Shown piece by piece: positions 8,316-17,671 of a stretch of DNA of 64,000 nt (its first letter is position 1; each line of letters begins with the position of its first letter). The position numbers were made by a program, and so were the translations under genes. Below the pieces are notes generated by a model. It saw only the letters and a program-made list of their open reading frames with translations. It was not told the origin of the DNA and searched no databases. The stretch is from Salinibacterium sp. PAMC 21357 (GTDB lineage Bacteria > Actinomycetota > Actinomycetes > Actinomycetales > Microbacteriaceae): contig NZ_AHWA01000006.1 in assembly GCF_000247645.1 (NCBI RefSeq), positions 434,001 to 498,000 on the forward strand. Reading direction: 5' to 3'.

Positions 8316-8809
8316 AGAACTATCTTGGTGTAGCGCTGACGGTCGGTATTCTTGCTGGTCTTTGGGCGCAGTTCAGTCCCGTGCTCGGCCTTGTGACCTG
8401 GGTCGGTTTTGTGGCGTGGGCGGCCTATTTCGCTTCCGGGGGAACGGCCCGTGGGCTCGGCAGCACGCTAGTAACCACCGCCAGCGGTGCCGCCTATGGT
8501 TGGCTTGTTGTGACGGTTACCCCCGCGATTCCGGCGGCCGGAGCGGTAGCGGTCGGTGTCGGAATCATCGCGGCGCTGATGTGTCTGCAAGCAGGCTGGG
8601 CGGTGCTGGGTTTCATTCCCGGAGCTTTCCTCGGCGCCTCGTCGTTCTTCGGCAACCCTGAAGGAATCTGGTCGACCCTCTTAGCTCTTGTTGTGGGTGC
8701 GTGCCTCGGTTGGCTGTCTGACGTAACGGGCAAACTGGTGCAGAGCAAAATTGGCACGTCGGCAGCGACCGTCGAGCCTGCTACGCCAGTGGAAACAGCA
8801 GCTCGCTAG
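8312..8809 (+). CDS. DUF1097 inner-membrane protein
   Basis: The 165-residue integral membrane protein has about five hydrophobic segments and belongs to the DUF1097 family (E. coli YcdZ-like). The segment MKNYLGVALTVGILAGLWAQ and the Gly-rich FIPGAFLGASSFFG are typical. The last 20 residues are polar. ATG 8312 is selected because it matches the family start; GTG 8303 is an alternative. Function is unknown. Expression is probably coupled to a short leader ORF. Confidence 0.75.
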   Translation: MKNYLGVALTVGILAGLWAQFSPVLGLVTWVGFVAWAAYFASGGTARGLGSTLVTTASGAAYGWLVVTVTPAIPAAGAVAVGVGIIAALMCLQAGWAVLGFIPGAFLGASSFFGNPEGIWSTLLALVVGACLGWLSDVTGKLVQSKIGTSAATVEPATPVETAAR

Positions 8810-8845
8810 GAGCTGGCGCGATCGGCTTCTCGCCGTCGTAACACC

Positions 8846-8889
8846 ACACGCGTCGATCGATCACACACTGGTGATCGATCGACGCGTGT
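8846..8889. terminator. Perfect 19-bp palindromic bidirectional terminator
   Basis: ACACGCGTCGATCGATCAC (8846-8864) and its exact reverse complement (8871-8889) flank the 6-nt loop ACACTG. It is followed by TTTGTCGTTGTG on the plus strand. It lies between the convergent DUF1097 and aminotransferase genes, so it should stop both transcripts. Confidence 0.85.
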
Positions 8890-8911
8890 TTGTCGTTGTG
8901 TTCTGCGCTGG

Positions 8912-10114
8912 CTAGTGGCGCAGTTTCATGCCCGCGAGCTGGGCGGCGGCCCGATCGAGCACATCAGTCTTCTTGCAGTAGGCGAAGCGGATGAGAGTGT
9001 TGTAGTCGCCGTGGTTCTGGGGGTGCACGAAGGCGGTGACAGGGATTCCGACGACACCGGCGAGGTCGGGCAGGGTGCGGCAAAATTCGGCAGCATCCGT
9101 GACTCCGAGGGGTGCGGCATCCGCAATGATGAAGTAGCCAGCTTGGGGAGTGCTGACGTCGAATCCTGCGCTGCGAAGGCCAGCGCTGAGGGTGTCGCGT
9201 TTGCGGGCGAGGCCGTTGGCGAGTCCGGTGAAGTATTCATCGGGAAGGCCTAGACCCACAGCGATTGCTGGTTGGAATGGTGCACCGTTGACATAGGTCA
9301 GGTACTGCTTGACCGCCATAACGGCTTGCAGGATGGGTTGGGGGCCGGTGATCCAGCCAATTTTCCAGCCCGTAGTGTTGAACGTTTTACCGCCGCTGGA
9401 GATGCTGATGGTGCGGTCGAACGCCCCGGGCAGACTCGCGATCGGAATGTGTTCGTGGCCGAAAGTGATGTGTTCGTAGACTTCGTCGGTCACGATGAGC
9501 GCGTCGTACTTATGGGCGAGCTCGACGATAAGTTCGAGGGTTGCCCGGTCGAGAACAGCACCCGTGGGGTTGTGCGGACTATTGAGAATAATCAGACGGG
9601 TGTTTCCGCTGAAGGCAGCGCGGATGTCGTCATGGTCGGGCTGAAAGTCAGGGGAGCGCAGCGGCACGGTCACGTGTGTCGCGCGCGCGTAGTTGATCAT
9701 GGCGCCGTAGGCATCGTAGAACGGCTCGAGAGTGATCACTTCGTCGCCTTCGCTGGTGAGCGCGAGGATCGTAGCGGCGAGGGCTTCGGTGGCTCCGGCG
9801 GTGGCGAGCACTTCGGTATCGGGGTCAATATCGATGCCGTAGAAGCGTTGCTGGTGTTCGGCGATCGCGTTGCGCAGCACCGGGAGCCCGTTGCCAGGAG
9901 GGTACTGGTTGACGCCGTCGCTAATAGCTTTGCGCGCGGCATCCAACACTTCGATAGGGCCGTCTTCATCGGGGAAGCCTTGGCCCAGATTGATGGCGCC
10001 GGTCGCCACGGCAAGCGCAGACATTTCGGCGAAAATTGTTTGGCTCAGCTGCCCATCGGCGCCGAGCAGCATGGCGCCATTGGCGGCGCGTTCCCAAGAT
10101 CCTGTAACAGTCAT
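8912..10114 (-). CDS. Class I/II PLP-dependent aminotransferase
   Basis: The 400-residue fold-type I aminotransferase shows NSPHNPTGA (residues 181-189), DEVYEHITF and the PLP-lysine motif SSGGKTFNTTGWKIGW (about residues 238-253). N-terminal INLGQGFPDEDGP is typical of the kynurenine/methionine aminotransferase and actinobacterial DapC-like subgroup. The amino donor cannot be fixed from sequence. ATG 10114 gives the expected full length. It is monocistronic, with a strong palindromic terminator just downstream. A short copy of its 3' end is found at 4403-4457. Confidence 0.9.
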   Translation of the reverse strand: MTVTGSWERAANGAMLLGADGQLSQTIFAEMSALAVATGAINLGQGFPDEDGPIEVLDAARKAISDGVNQYPPGNGLPVLRNAIAEHQQRFYGIDIDPDTEVLATAGATEALAATILALTSEGDEVITLEPFYDAYGAMINYARATHVTVPLRSPDFQPDHDDIRAAFSGNTRLIILNSPHNPTGAVLDRATLELIVELAHKYDALIVTDEVYEHITFGHEHIPIASLPGAFDRTISISSGGKTFNTTGWKIGWITGPQPILQAVMAVKQYLTYVNGAPFQPAIAVGLGLPDEYFTGLANGLARKRDTLSAGLRSAGFDVSTPQAGYFIIADAAPLGVTDAAEFCRTLPDLAGVVGIPVTAFVHPQNHGDYNTLIRFAYCKKTDVLDRAAAQLAGMKLRH

Positions 10115-10208
10115 CGTTCCGCAAGCCTAACCATTAGTAGCCCGCGATTCGCCTTCTGACTGTGGAAAGTCTGGCGCCCCGATCACGAGAAATGCTTAGC
10201 GTCTTCCT

Positions 10209-10763
10209 ATGCGGCTACCGAACCTTGTACGCGGGTCGGTGGGCATGCTCCTCTTAGCTTCGCTGAGCGGATGCACGCCCACCGACGCTCCGGCCCCACC
10301 CGAGCCGATCTCCACCTTCGTTGCGCCCTACGCCACCGACGAGGAAGCCCTCGCGGCGGCCGAAGTGGCGTATGCGGAGTACGTTCGGGTGTCCTCAGAA
10401 ATACTGAACGAAGGTGGGGTTAATCCTGAGCGACTGGCCGAGGTCGTGACCGGCGAGTTCCTCGAATCGTCGATCGAGGGCTTGAAGGAATTCCACGACG
10501 CAGGCAGGACGCAATCTGGAGCTTCAAAAATCGGAGCCTCGGAATTGCAGAGGTACTCACCGACAGGTGGTCCGCGGGAGATCGTCACAATCTATGTTTG
10601 TCGCAACATTTCAGAAGTTGGCGTATTCGATTCATCCGGTATATCGATCGTCGCTCCTGAACGCGCTGATTCATCAACCATGCAAGTCACCTTTGACTAC
10701 GTAGAGGCGGGCGAAGCGCTGCTCGTGTCAGACCAACTGTTGTGGGGCGACGGCGAGTGCTAA
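10209..10763 (+). CDS. Hypothetical lipoprotein
   Basis: The 184-residue protein has a clear lipoprotein signal: Arg-containing N-terminus, hydrophobic stretch GMLLLASLSGC and a cleavage site before Cys22, followed by a Pro/Thr/Ala linker. The mature domain (about residues 40-184) resembles small actinobacterial lipoproteins annotated as hypothetical, with a mixed alpha/beta composition; I cannot name a family. Its stop overlaps the start of the secreted protein downstream, so the two are coupled and probably act together outside the cell. Confidence 0.75.
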   Translation: MRLPNLVRGSVGMLLLASLSGCTPTDAPAPPEPISTFVAPYATDEEALAAAEVAYAEYVRVSSEILNEGGVNPERLAEVVTGEFLESSIEGLKEFHDAGRTQSGASKIGASELQRYSPTGGPREIVTIYVCRNISEVGVFDSSGISIVAPERADSSTMQVTFDYVEAGEALLVSDQLLWGDGEC

Positions 10764-11596
10764 TAAGAACCAGATTCAGTGCCGCGCTAGCAGCGGGGAT
10801 GCTCGTCGCCCTATCTCCGGTCACCGTCTCCTTTGCGTCGAACTCGAACGACAAGTGCAGCGAAATGGAATACGCGCAAGGTCTCTGCGCAACGGCCGGC
10901 GTCACAGGCGACTCCGTAGAAATCGGAGCAACAACCGAGGTGCCCGGGTCGGGTGGCCCGGGGGTGGGTTCGGGCCCCGGCGACAACGGGGCTAACGCTG
11001 TCGGCGTGGTGAATCGCGCCAAGTCTCCGGTGACCCTGATCTGTGGTGTCGGGCTTCCGAAGGGGTGCAAGGTGGTGGGTAATCCGCCAACCAAGCCCGT
11101 TGACGATACGGGCCCCGTCAGCATCAGCGATATCGCTACATTTCGCCCAGAGCTGCCCACCGCGGGGATGCAACCCAACCAGTGGATGATCGTCGGGCTC
11201 GACACCAATTTCTATGCCAACGCATCGACGCACATCGTCGATGGCACACTCTTCGGGGGCCCAGCCCAAGTTCGATTCACCCCGATCGCCTACAGCTGGG
11301 ACTACGGCGACGGCACATCCGCAGAACTCAGCGCAGCCGGCACCACCTGGGCAAAACAGAAGATTACCGAATTCGATGCCACCCCCACCAGCCACATTTA
11401 CCAATCAGCCGGCAACTACACAATCACCCTCGCCGTCACCTACGCCGCCGAATTCCGGGTAGCCGACAATAGCTGGCAAAACGTCGTCGGAACCCTCACC
11501 ATCATCGCCCCACCACGCACAGCAACCGCCGGCCACGCCAGCACAGTGCTCGTAGACAAAGACTGCAATGTCAACCCCACCGGCATCGGCTGTTAG
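10757..11596 (+). CDS. Secreted PKD-like domain protein
   Basis: The protein of about 279 residues has a Sec signal peptide (RTRFSAALAAGMLVALSPVTVSFA). A Gly/Pro-rich linker (PGSGGPGVGSGPGDNG) follows, then a PKD-like beta-sandwich near residues 170-250. The sandwich is recognised by AYSWDYGDGTS and HIYQSAGNYTITLAVTY. No LPXTG anchor is seen, so the protein is probably released or non-covalently bound. GTG 10757 (GGGGCGA 6 bp upstream) is preferred; GTG 10742 in the same frame is an alternative. It overlaps the lipoprotein stop. A role in surface binding is only a guess. Confidence 0.72.
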   Translation: MLIRTRFSAALAAGMLVALSPVTVSFASNSNDKCSEMEYAQGLCATAGVTGDSVEIGATTEVPGSGGPGVGSGPGDNGANAVGVVNRAKSPVTLICGVGLPKGCKVVGNPPTKPVDDTGPVSISDIATFRPELPTAGMQPNQWMIVGLDTNFYANASTHIVDGTLFGGPAQVRFTPIAYSWDYGDGTSAELSAAGTTWAKQKITEFDATPTSHIYQSAGNYTITLAVTYAAEFRVADNSWQNVVGTLTIIAPPRTATAGHASTVLVDKDCNVNPTGIGC

Positions 11597-11638
11597 AGCA
11601 ACCAGACTCAGCCGTCCGCACACTCGGCCCGAGGCAAC

Positions 11639-12679
11639 TCAGGCGCCAGCGACCGTCGATTCGCGCACAATGAGCTCAATCGGAATCGGCACAAACCGTT
11701 CCGCCGTCTCGCCAGCGATCATCCGCAACAACGTCTGCGCCATCACCGCACCCTTAGCATCCGTATTCAAATCGACCGATGTTAAAGGTGGCTGCGCGCT
11801 CGTCGAAAAGAAATTATTATCGATCGTCGCCACCGCGATATCCCCAGGAATCGTGACACCACGTTCATTCAAAACGCCCACCGCACCATGCGCCATCTGG
11901 GCCGTTGCGGCCACCAGCCCATCAATCGGATCACCCCGATCGAGAATTCGCTCCATAGCGGCAGCACCGCCAGCAGGAGTCAAATCACCCTCCTCGAACG
12001 GACCCTCCTCAATACCAGCGAGCACAAGCGTCGAACGCCACCCTTCCGTGCGGTCAAGACCCGCCGACATGCCCAGCGGTGCGCCGATCATCCCAATCCG
12101 AGTACGACCGCAATCCACCAAATGCTGGGTAGCAAGAACTGCTGAATCAACATTGTCGACATCGACAACAGAAAACGGCCCGTCGTCTGAGCTCAAAGGG
12201 CGAACGCCAAACACCACCGGCAGGGTGCGAGAAAGCGAAACGTAGTCGGCGTCGCGGGTGTAATGCGACAAAATTAGAGCACCATCAACATTGCCGCCCT
12301 CAAGAAACCGGCGAGTTTTCGCTGGATCATCATCCGACTCGATCAGCAACGTCAGCGTGTAATCCGTAGTAGCCATATGCAGTGCCGCCCCCTGAATCAC
12401 CGCCGCAAAATAGGGGTCAGCAAAGAACTTCGATGTCTGCTGGGGGATGACCATCGCAATTGATTGAGTCGTGCGTTTGGCAAGATTGCGCGCCGTGCGA
12501 TTCGGCACATAGTTCAGCTCGCTAATCGCACTAGTGACGGCAGCGATCGCTTCCTCCGTCACCTGCGAGGAACCATTGATAACCCGCGACGCAGTGGAAC
12601 GCGAGACCTTCGCGCGCTGCGCGACCGCCAGCAACGTTGGCGGTGCCACGGCGGGAACATCCGTGTCGTTCGTCATCAT
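11639..12679 (-). CDS. cebR: LacI-family repressor of the cellobiose operon (CebR-like)
   Basis: The 346-residue protein has an N-terminal LacI HTH and hinge (TLLAVAQRAKVSRSTASRVINGSSQVTEEA, about residues 15-44) and a periplasmic-binding-protein-like sugar-sensing domain. The second ATG (12676) is better spaced from GAAAGG than the first. It is the last gene of the binding-protein/permease/beta-glucosidase cluster. Operators matching the actinobacterial CebR consensus lie upstream of that operon at 17614-17627 and 17679-17692. It likely represses the operon and is released by cellobiose or a related beta-glucoside. The symbol is assigned by context and operator match. Confidence 0.85.
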   Translation of the reverse strand: MMTNDTDVPAVAPPTLLAVAQRAKVSRSTASRVINGSSQVTEEAIAAVTSAISELNYVPNRTARNLAKRTTQSIAMVIPQQTSKFFADPYFAAVIQGAALHMATTDYTLTLLIESDDDPAKTRRFLEGGNVDGALILSHYTRDADYVSLSRTLPVVFGVRPLSSDDGPFSVVDVDNVDSAVLATQHLVDCGRTRIGMIGAPLGMSAGLDRTEGWRSTLVLAGIEEGPFEEGDLTPAGGAAAMERILDRGDPIDGLVAATAQMAHGAVGVLNERGVTIPGDIAVATIDNNFFSTSAQPPLTSVDLNTDAKGAVMAQTLLRMIAGETAERFVPIPIELIVRESTVAGA

Positions 12680-12754
12680 TGCCTTTCGTGGGCGGCGGTG
12701 ACGTCAATCGTAGCGTCGAGAACCACGCAGCCCAGTGGCGGCGCACCCTGCAAA

Positions 12755-14170
12755 CTACTGAGGAATACGGTGCTCGGCGATCAGCGACTTCACCCAGAGG
12801 CCGCTGTCCTTCACGATGCGCTCTTGGGTGTCGTAGTTGACATACACAATGCCGAACCGCTTGCTGTAACCGTAGCCCCACTCAAAGTTGTCGAGCAACG
12901 ACCACACCAGATACCCACGCAAGTCCACACCGCGCTCGATCGCTCGGTGCGCAGCGGTGAAATGGCGACGTAAATAGTCGACGCGCTCGGCGTCGTGCAC
13001 CGCGCCATCCACCACAGTGTCTTCAAATGCGGCACCGTTCTCGGTGATGACCAACGGCAATTTGGGGAACTGTTCGCTGAGGGAAACCAGCAACTCCTCG
13101 AGACCATCGGGCGCAATGTTCCACCCCATTGACGTATAGGGGCCCGCTTGTTTCAGAAACTCAACGTGACCGCTGCCAGGCCAGGGCGAACCGCCAACAT
13201 CCTTGTGGCCGTCAGCGTTCTCTTTCGGTGACGCGCCATCCCACATCCGCACCGTGGCCGTCGAATAATAGTTGACGCCCAGAAAGTCGATGTCCTGGTG
13301 GATGATCTGCAGATCGCCCGGCAACACGAAGCTCCAGTCGGTGATCTCCGCAGTGTCGTCCAGCAAATCTGCCGGGTACTCGCCGCGCAACATCGGGCCA
13401 GTGAATGCCCGGTTGGCGAGAGCATCGATCCGACGCTTAGCCTCGGGAGAGGTCGCGTCGTCACCCCGCAGCACATGAAAGTTCAGCGTGACCGAATACT
13501 GAGCGTCGGTTGTCACCGTTTTACGTAGCTCCTGCAACGCCAAGCCGTGGGCCAACTGCAAGTGGTGAACCGACTGCAACGCCGCGAGCGGTTCCGTGCG
13601 ACCGGGAGCATGTGCTCCTGAGCCGTAGCCGAGGTAGGCACTGCACCACGGCTCGTTGAGGGTGGTCCAACAATCCACACGATCGCCCAGATATTCGCCA
13701 ACGATTGCCGCATATTCAGCAAACCGGTATGCCGTCTCCCGAGAAGTCCACCCGCCAAGATCCTCTAACGCTTGCGGAAGATCCCAGTGATACAGGGTGG
13801 CGATGGGGCGGATGCCGCGGGCGATGAGACCATCGACGAGTCGCCCATAGAACTCGAGACCGGCCTGGTTTGCCTCGCCAGAGCCGAGCGGTTGGATGCG
13901 CGGCCACGCGATCGAGAAACGATACGCCTCGAGACCGAGTGAGGCCATGAGATCGAGGTCGCTCTCGAGCCGGTGGTAGTGGTCATCGGCAATCGCGCCG
14001 GTGTCGCCGTTGACGATGTTGCCCGGGGTAGCGCTAAAGGTGTCCCAAATCGAGGGGCCGCGGCCATCCTCGTCGACGGCGCCTTCGATTTGATATGACG
14101 CAGTTGCCGATCCGATCAGGAAGTTGGAGGGGAATTCGAGACCAGAGTCGCGGTACGTGGGGGTGCCCAT
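12755..14170 (-). CDS. bglC: GH1 beta-glucosidase
   Basis: The 471-residue cytosolic glycoside hydrolase family 1 enzyme lacks a signal peptide. The acid/base Glu lies in TLNEPW (Glu173) and the nucleophile Glu in ITENGA (Glu377). Substrate-binding features [14 protein letters not shown] and YHWDLPQAL are intact. ATG 14170 is chosen; TTG 14176 in frame is possible. Placed after the sugar ABC permeases, it should hydrolyse imported cellobiose or cello-oligosaccharides to glucose. Confidence 0.93.
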   Translation of the reverse strand: MGTPTYRDSGLEFPSNFLIGSATASYQIEGAVDEDGRGPSIWDTFSATPGNIVNGDTGAIADDHYHRLESDLDLMASLGLEAYRFSIAWPRIQPLGSGEANQAGLEFYGRLVDGLIARGIRPIATLYHWDLPQALEDLGGWTSRETAYRFAEYAAIVGEYLGDRVDCWTTLNEPWCSAYLGYGSGAHAPGRTEPLAALQSVHHLQLAHGLALQELRKTVTTDAQYSVTLNFHVLRGDDATSPEAKRRIDALANRAFTGPMLRGEYPADLLDDTAEITDWSFVLPGDLQIIHQDIDFLGVNYYSTATVRMWDGASPKENADGHKDVGGSPWPGSGHVEFLKQAGPYTSMGWNIAPDGLEELLVSLSEQFPKLPLVITENGAAFEDTVVDGAVHDAERVDYLRRHFTAAHRAIERGVDLRGYLVWSLLDNFEWGYGYSKRFGIVYVNYDTQERIVKDSGLWVKSLIAEHRIPQ

Positions 14171-14236
14171 GTTCAAGGAGATCCTTAGATTATTTGGTTG
14201 CGGAAAAGTGTAAGCGACGAGGGAGGATCGTGGCAG

Positions 14237-15136
14237 TTAGCCTTTAACCGCGCCCTGCATAATGCCGGCAATAAGTTGTTTACCGGCGACGATAAAGAGA
14301 ATGAGCAGGGGAACGACAGACAGCACGGCTCCGGTGAGAACCAGCGAGTTGTCTGGCGTTTGGCCACCGCTAGCGCTGAGCGCGGCGAGAGCGGTTTGCA
14401 CGCTGGGGTTTGTGGGGCCCAGCACGAGCAGGGGCCACAAGAAGTCGGTCCAGGCTGCCATGAAGCTGAAGAGGCCGAGCACAGCCATTGCCGGTTTCGC
14501 TGCGGGAATTGCAACGTTCCAGAAGGTGCCCCACATGTTTGCCCCGTCCATCCGGGCCGCCTCGATGAGTTCGTCGGGGATGACGTCGACGAGATATTGG
14601 CGCATGAAGAACACCCCAAAAGCGGTGACCATTCCGGGCACAATGACGGCCTGCAAGGTGCCGATCCAGTGCCATTGCGCCATCAGCATGAAGAGCGGGA
14701 TGATGCCGAGCTGAGTCGGAATCGCCATCGTCGCGATCACTCCCACGAGCAAGCCATTGCGGCCGCGAAAGCGAAGCTTGGCAAACGAATAACCGGCAAG
14801 CGTCGAGAAGAAGACGACGGATGCCGCAATCGCGGTCGAGATGATGATGCTATTGATGAGGGCTTGAAAGAACGGCACGGTCGCAAACACTTCGGAGGCG
14901 TTCGCAAGAAAGTTGCCGCCGGGAACGACTGCCGGGGGCACGAGGTTGGTGTCGGACGACTGGCGGCTGCCGATCACGAACGACCACCACAGAGGGAAGG
15001 CTGAGCCTGCGAAGAAGGCGGCGAGTAGTGCGTAGGTGAACACTCCGGGGCGTTCGTAGGTGGCGCGGCGGCGTGCGCGGCGTTCGGCGAACCGTTCAGG
15101 GGTTGCGGGGCGCAGTCGTTCAGTCAGGGCGCTCAC
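14237..15136 (-). CDS. cebG: Carbohydrate ABC transporter permease (MalG/CebG type)
   Basis: The 299-residue CUT1-family permease has six membrane segments and a cytoplasmic EAA loop (DELIEAARMDGANMWGTFW). GTG 15136 is selected: GGAGG lies 6 bp upstream, it overlaps the previous permease stop by 4 bp (GTGA), and it gives a normal MalG length. The longer frame upstream is a shadow of the preceding gene. It pairs with the MalF-type permease to import a beta-glucoside. The energising ATPase (MsiK type) is not in the window, as usual for actinobacterial cellobiose systems. Confidence 0.92.
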   Translation of the reverse strand: MSALTERLRPATPERFAERRARRRATYERPGVFTYALLAAFFAGSAFPLWWSFVIGSRQSSDTNLVPPAVVPGGNFLANASEVFATVPFFQALINSIIISTAIAASVVFFSTLAGYSFAKLRFRGRNGLLVGVIATMAIPTQLGIIPLFMLMAQWHWIGTLQAVIVPGMVTAFGVFFMRQYLVDVIPDELIEAARMDGANMWGTFWNVAIPAAKPAMAVLGLFSFMAAWTDFLWPLLVLGPTNPSVQTALAALSASGGQTPDNSLVLTGAVLSVVPLLILFIVAGKQLIAGIMQGAVKG

Positions 15137-16167
15137 TTGCGGCCTCCGTTGTAAGTCGTCGTGACGTAGGGCCGTTGTTTGGAGACTTTCACGGGCTTGA
15201 CGTCGTTGGTGCGGATGGCACGGGTGATCGCGTAGTTGATGAGCCCCGCCAGAATGATGATGATGAACAGAATCCATGCGGTAGCCGCAGCCCGACCGAA
15301 GTCTCGGCGCGGGAACGCGAGCTCATAGAGGTAGAGCACGATCGTCTGAAACTGGCGACTTCCCCCGCCGTTGGTGCGTCCGTCGAACAGCTTGGGTTCG
15401 GTGAAGATTTGCAGGCCACCGATAGTGGCGGTGATGACGACGAAGATGAGGGTGGGGCGAATCATAGGAATGGTGATTGACCAGAAGCGGCGAATCTTGT
15501 TGGCACCGTCGAGGGCAGCCGACTCGTAGACATCCCGCGGAATAGCTTGCATGGCTGCGAGCAGGATGAGGGCGTTGTAGCCGGTCCAGCGCCAGTTGAC
15601 CATGCTCGCGATCGCAATGTGTGAAGGAAGCACATCGAATGCCCAGCGAATGGGGTCGAGCCCAAAGAGATCGAGGAGTCCAGCAACGGGGCCGGTGTAC
15701 TGGTTGAAGATCTGCGCGAAGATCACGGCAACGGCGACGGGAGCCACGATGTAGGGCAGCAGGATGCTCATACGCCAGAAAGTTTTGCCGCGCAGAGTCT
15801 GGTCGAGCAGAGCGGCAATGACGGTGGCGAACACGAGCTGGGGGAGTGCCGATAGGAGAAAGATGCTGACCGTATTGCCGAAGGCATTCCAGAAGAAGGG
15901 GTCAGACAGCACCGACTGGTAGTTCGCTAGTCCGACGAAGTCGCCCTGCCCTTTCAGTAGGTGCCAATCGTAGAGCGACACGTTCAACGTGTACACGATC
16001 GGGAAGATACCAATGAGAGCGAAGAGGATGAAGAACGGCGCGATGTAGAGAAACGGCGACACCTTGTAGTCGAAGTTCGACAGCTTCTGCCGGAAGGTGA
16101 GGGCAGAACGGGACTTCGCTGTGTCCCGTTGCGTGGGTGTTGTGCTGGTCGTGCTCGTGCTGGACAT
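15133..16167 (-). CDS. cebF: Carbohydrate ABC transporter permease (MalF/CebF type)
   Basis: The 344-residue CUT1 permease has a Thr/Ser-rich cytosolic N-terminus, six or more membrane segments and the EAA-type loop YESAALDGANKIRRFW. ATG 16167 is chosen. The upstream in-frame ATG 16224 would fall in the loop of a strong intercistronic hairpin and gives an untypical N-terminus. It lies between the solute-binding protein and the MalG-type permease genes. Confidence 0.9.
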   Translation of the reverse strand: MSSTSTTSTTPTQRDTAKSRSALTFRQKLSNFDYKVSPFLYIAPFFILFALIGIFPIVYTLNVSLYDWHLLKGQGDFVGLANYQSVLSDPFFWNAFGNTVSIFLLSALPQLVFATVIAALLDQTLRGKTFWRMSILLPYIVAPVAVAVIFAQIFNQYTGPVAGLLDLFGLDPIRWAFDVLPSHIAIASMVNWRWTGYNALILLAAMQAIPRDVYESAALDGANKIRRFWSITIPMIRPTLIFVVITATIGGLQIFTEPKLFDGRTNGGGSRQFQTIVLYLYELAFPRRDFGRAAATAWILFIIIILAGLINYAITRAIRTNDVKPVKVSKQRPYVTTTYNGGRK

Positions 16168-16202
16168 CGATCGGCCAATCCGCGTGAGGGGCGTGAGGGT
16201 AG

Positions 16203-16244
16203 CGACGGGCGGCCAGGGACGCATGAGTCCTAGGCCGCCCGTCG
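16203..16244 (-). other. Intercistronic hairpin after the binding-protein gene
   Basis: CGACGGGCGGCC (16203-16214) pairs perfectly with GGCCGCCCGTCG (16233-16244). An inner GGAC/GTCC pairing gives a long GC-rich stem. There is no T-tract, so it is more likely an mRNA stabiliser or partial terminator than an operon end. It would favour the binding protein over the permeases. Confidence 0.75.
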
Positions 16245-16270
16245 GTTATTCGGGGCTGAGCGAGCTCGCG

Positions 16271-17560
16271 CTAGCCGACCATCTGATTGAGCAACTCCAT
16301 TGCTTCATCCCAGGCAGTGTCACCATCGGTGATTTCGCCTTGGCCAATGCGGTCAAAGACCGGACCGAAGACGTTGTCCTGGATGTTGGAGTCCTCGGGT
16401 CCCTTCACTTGAGCGATGACACCCTCTGAACGAGCACTGAAGATCTCACCGACGGGGGCGTTGTTGAAGAACGCGTTAGTGGAGTCTGCAACGAGAGCTT
16501 GACCCTCAACAGTGCTCGGGAACGGTCCGGCAACTTCGAATGCCGCTGCCTGCTGTTCGGGTGCAGCGAGCCAGAGCGCGAGAGCTGCTGCCTCTTCTTT
16601 GTGCTCGGATGACTCGGCGACACCGAGGAAGGCGCCGCCCCAGTTGGCTGCTCCGCCGGGGAGTACATCGGCGAAGTCCCAACCGCTGTCGGTGGTGCCT
16701 TCGTCGTAGTAGCCCTGCACAATGCCGAGCATCCAACTCGGGCACATGTAGGTGGCGAAGTCGCCAGCCTTAGCCTGTGGCCCGACATCCCATCCCGGAA
16801 GGCCAGCACCGAGACCGGCAGTCTCGGCGTCGACGATCATGGCGAGTTGGTTCTTGAGAGCGGAGTTGCCCTCGATGTTCAATGTTTCGCCATCGGCTTT
16901 GTAGTAGCCCTCAGCCTGTTGGTTCACGAATGAATTCCAGAAGAATCGGGGGCTGTGGTAGAACGCTTTTCCGCTGGCTTCGACGTATTCATTGCCCACT
17001 TCGAAGAAGCGATCCCAACTGGCATCTTCGCCACCGAAGTACTCGGCAACTTCGCTACGTTCGCTCGGCAGGCCCGCTGTCTCAAAGAGGTCGCCGCGGT
17101 AGCAGATGCCCTGGGGGCCGATGTCGAGACCGGCTCCGATAACGCGGCCGTCGGCGTCCGTTCCCTGCTCGTACTTCCAGTCGAGCCAATCGCTCTTGAC
17201 ATCTTCGATGCCGTAGTCGCGCAGGTCGACGAATGATCCGCTGACTTCCTGAATCGTGCTGAGCCAGCCTTCCTCGATCGCGACGACGTCGCTGAGTCCG
17301 GTGCCGGCGGCGATCTTGGCGTACGCGTCGTCGCGGGCAGCTCCACCGCCCTCGAGGTTGGTGGCCTCGATGACAATGTTCGGGTTTTCTTCCATGTACT
17401 TCTCGTAGTTGGCATCGACACCCATGGTGCCGAACGTCGTTACCGACAGAGTGATCTTTCCGTCGTCGGAGCCGCCACCGGATGCGCTGCATCCGGTGAG
17501 GGCCATCGCAAAGATTGCGGCACCTGCGATCGTGGCTGTTGTTGCGCGTCGTGAATTCAC
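16271..17560 (-). CDS. cebE: Sugar ABC transporter solute-binding lipoprotein (CebE type)
   Basis: The 429-residue family 1 extracellular binding protein has a lipoprotein signal AIFAMALTGC; the lipid-carrying Cys is followed by a Ser/Gly linker. GTG 17560 is preferred because AAAGGAG lies 4 bp upstream; in-frame ATGs further upstream lie in the operator region. It is the first gene of the cellobiose-type operon and is transcribed from the promoter at 17641-17669. By context it binds cellobiose or cello-oligosaccharides. Confidence 0.9.
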   Translation of the reverse strand: MNSRRATTATIAGAAIFAMALTGCSASGGGSDDGKITLSVTTFGTMGVDANYEKYMEENPNIVIEATNLEGGGAARDDAYAKIAAGTGLSDVVAIEEGWLSTIQEVSGSFVDLRDYGIEDVKSDWLDWKYEQGTDADGRVIGAGLDIGPQGICYRGDLFETAGLPSERSEVAEYFGGEDASWDRFFEVGNEYVEASGKAFYHSPRFFWNSFVNQQAEGYYKADGETLNIEGNSALKNQLAMIVDAETAGLGAGLPGWDVGPQAKAGDFATYMCPSWMLGIVQGYYDEGTTDSGWDFADVLPGGAANWGGAFLGVAESSEHKEEAAALALWLAAPEQQAAAFEVAGPFPSTVEGQALVADSTNAFFNNAPVGEIFSARSEGVIAQVKGPEDSNIQDNVFGPVFDRIGQGEITDGDTAWDEAMELLNQMVG

Positions 17561-17613
17561 GGCACTCCTTTGTGGGCGTGTATCAGGGGAGAAGCGCTTA
17601 TCGTCACTCTTCA

Positions 17614-17627
17614 TGGAAGCGCTCCCA
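17614..17627. promoter_or_regulatory. CebR-like operator 1
   Basis: TGGAAGCGCTCCCA differs at one base from the CebR consensus TGGGAGCGCTCCCA known in Streptomyces. The symmetry extends to CATG on both sides (17612-17629). It lies just downstream of the predicted transcription start. A weaker AAGCGCTT core occurs at 17592-17599. Confidence 0.8.
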
Positions 17628-17640
17628 TGGACTTTCGACA

Positions 17641-17669
17641 AGACTAGAGAGGGCCTCATCTCCTGTCAA
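17641..17669 (-). promoter_or_regulatory. Promoter of the cellobiose-type operon
   Basis: On the minus strand TTGACA (17669-17664) and TAGTCT (17646-17641) are separated by 17 bp, a near-consensus sigma-70-type promoter. It is flanked by operator 2 upstream and operator 1 downstream. Confidence 0.8.
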
Positions 17670-17671
17670 GA

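Noticed and set aside
8251-8661. 136-codon frame starting at ATG 8251 behind the AAGGAG site
   Set aside because: It is the +1 shadow of DUF1097, with Arg/Cys-rich unnatural composition; the ATG is only 2 bp from the Shine-Dalgarno sequence.
9272-10159. 295-codon plus-strand frame opposite the aminotransferase
   Set aside because: Shadow of a well-conserved aminotransferase with intact PLP motifs.
14198-15004. 268-codon plus-strand frame opposite the MalG-type permease
   Set aside because: Charged His/Glu/Gly-rich shadow frame opposite a membrane protein; no family.
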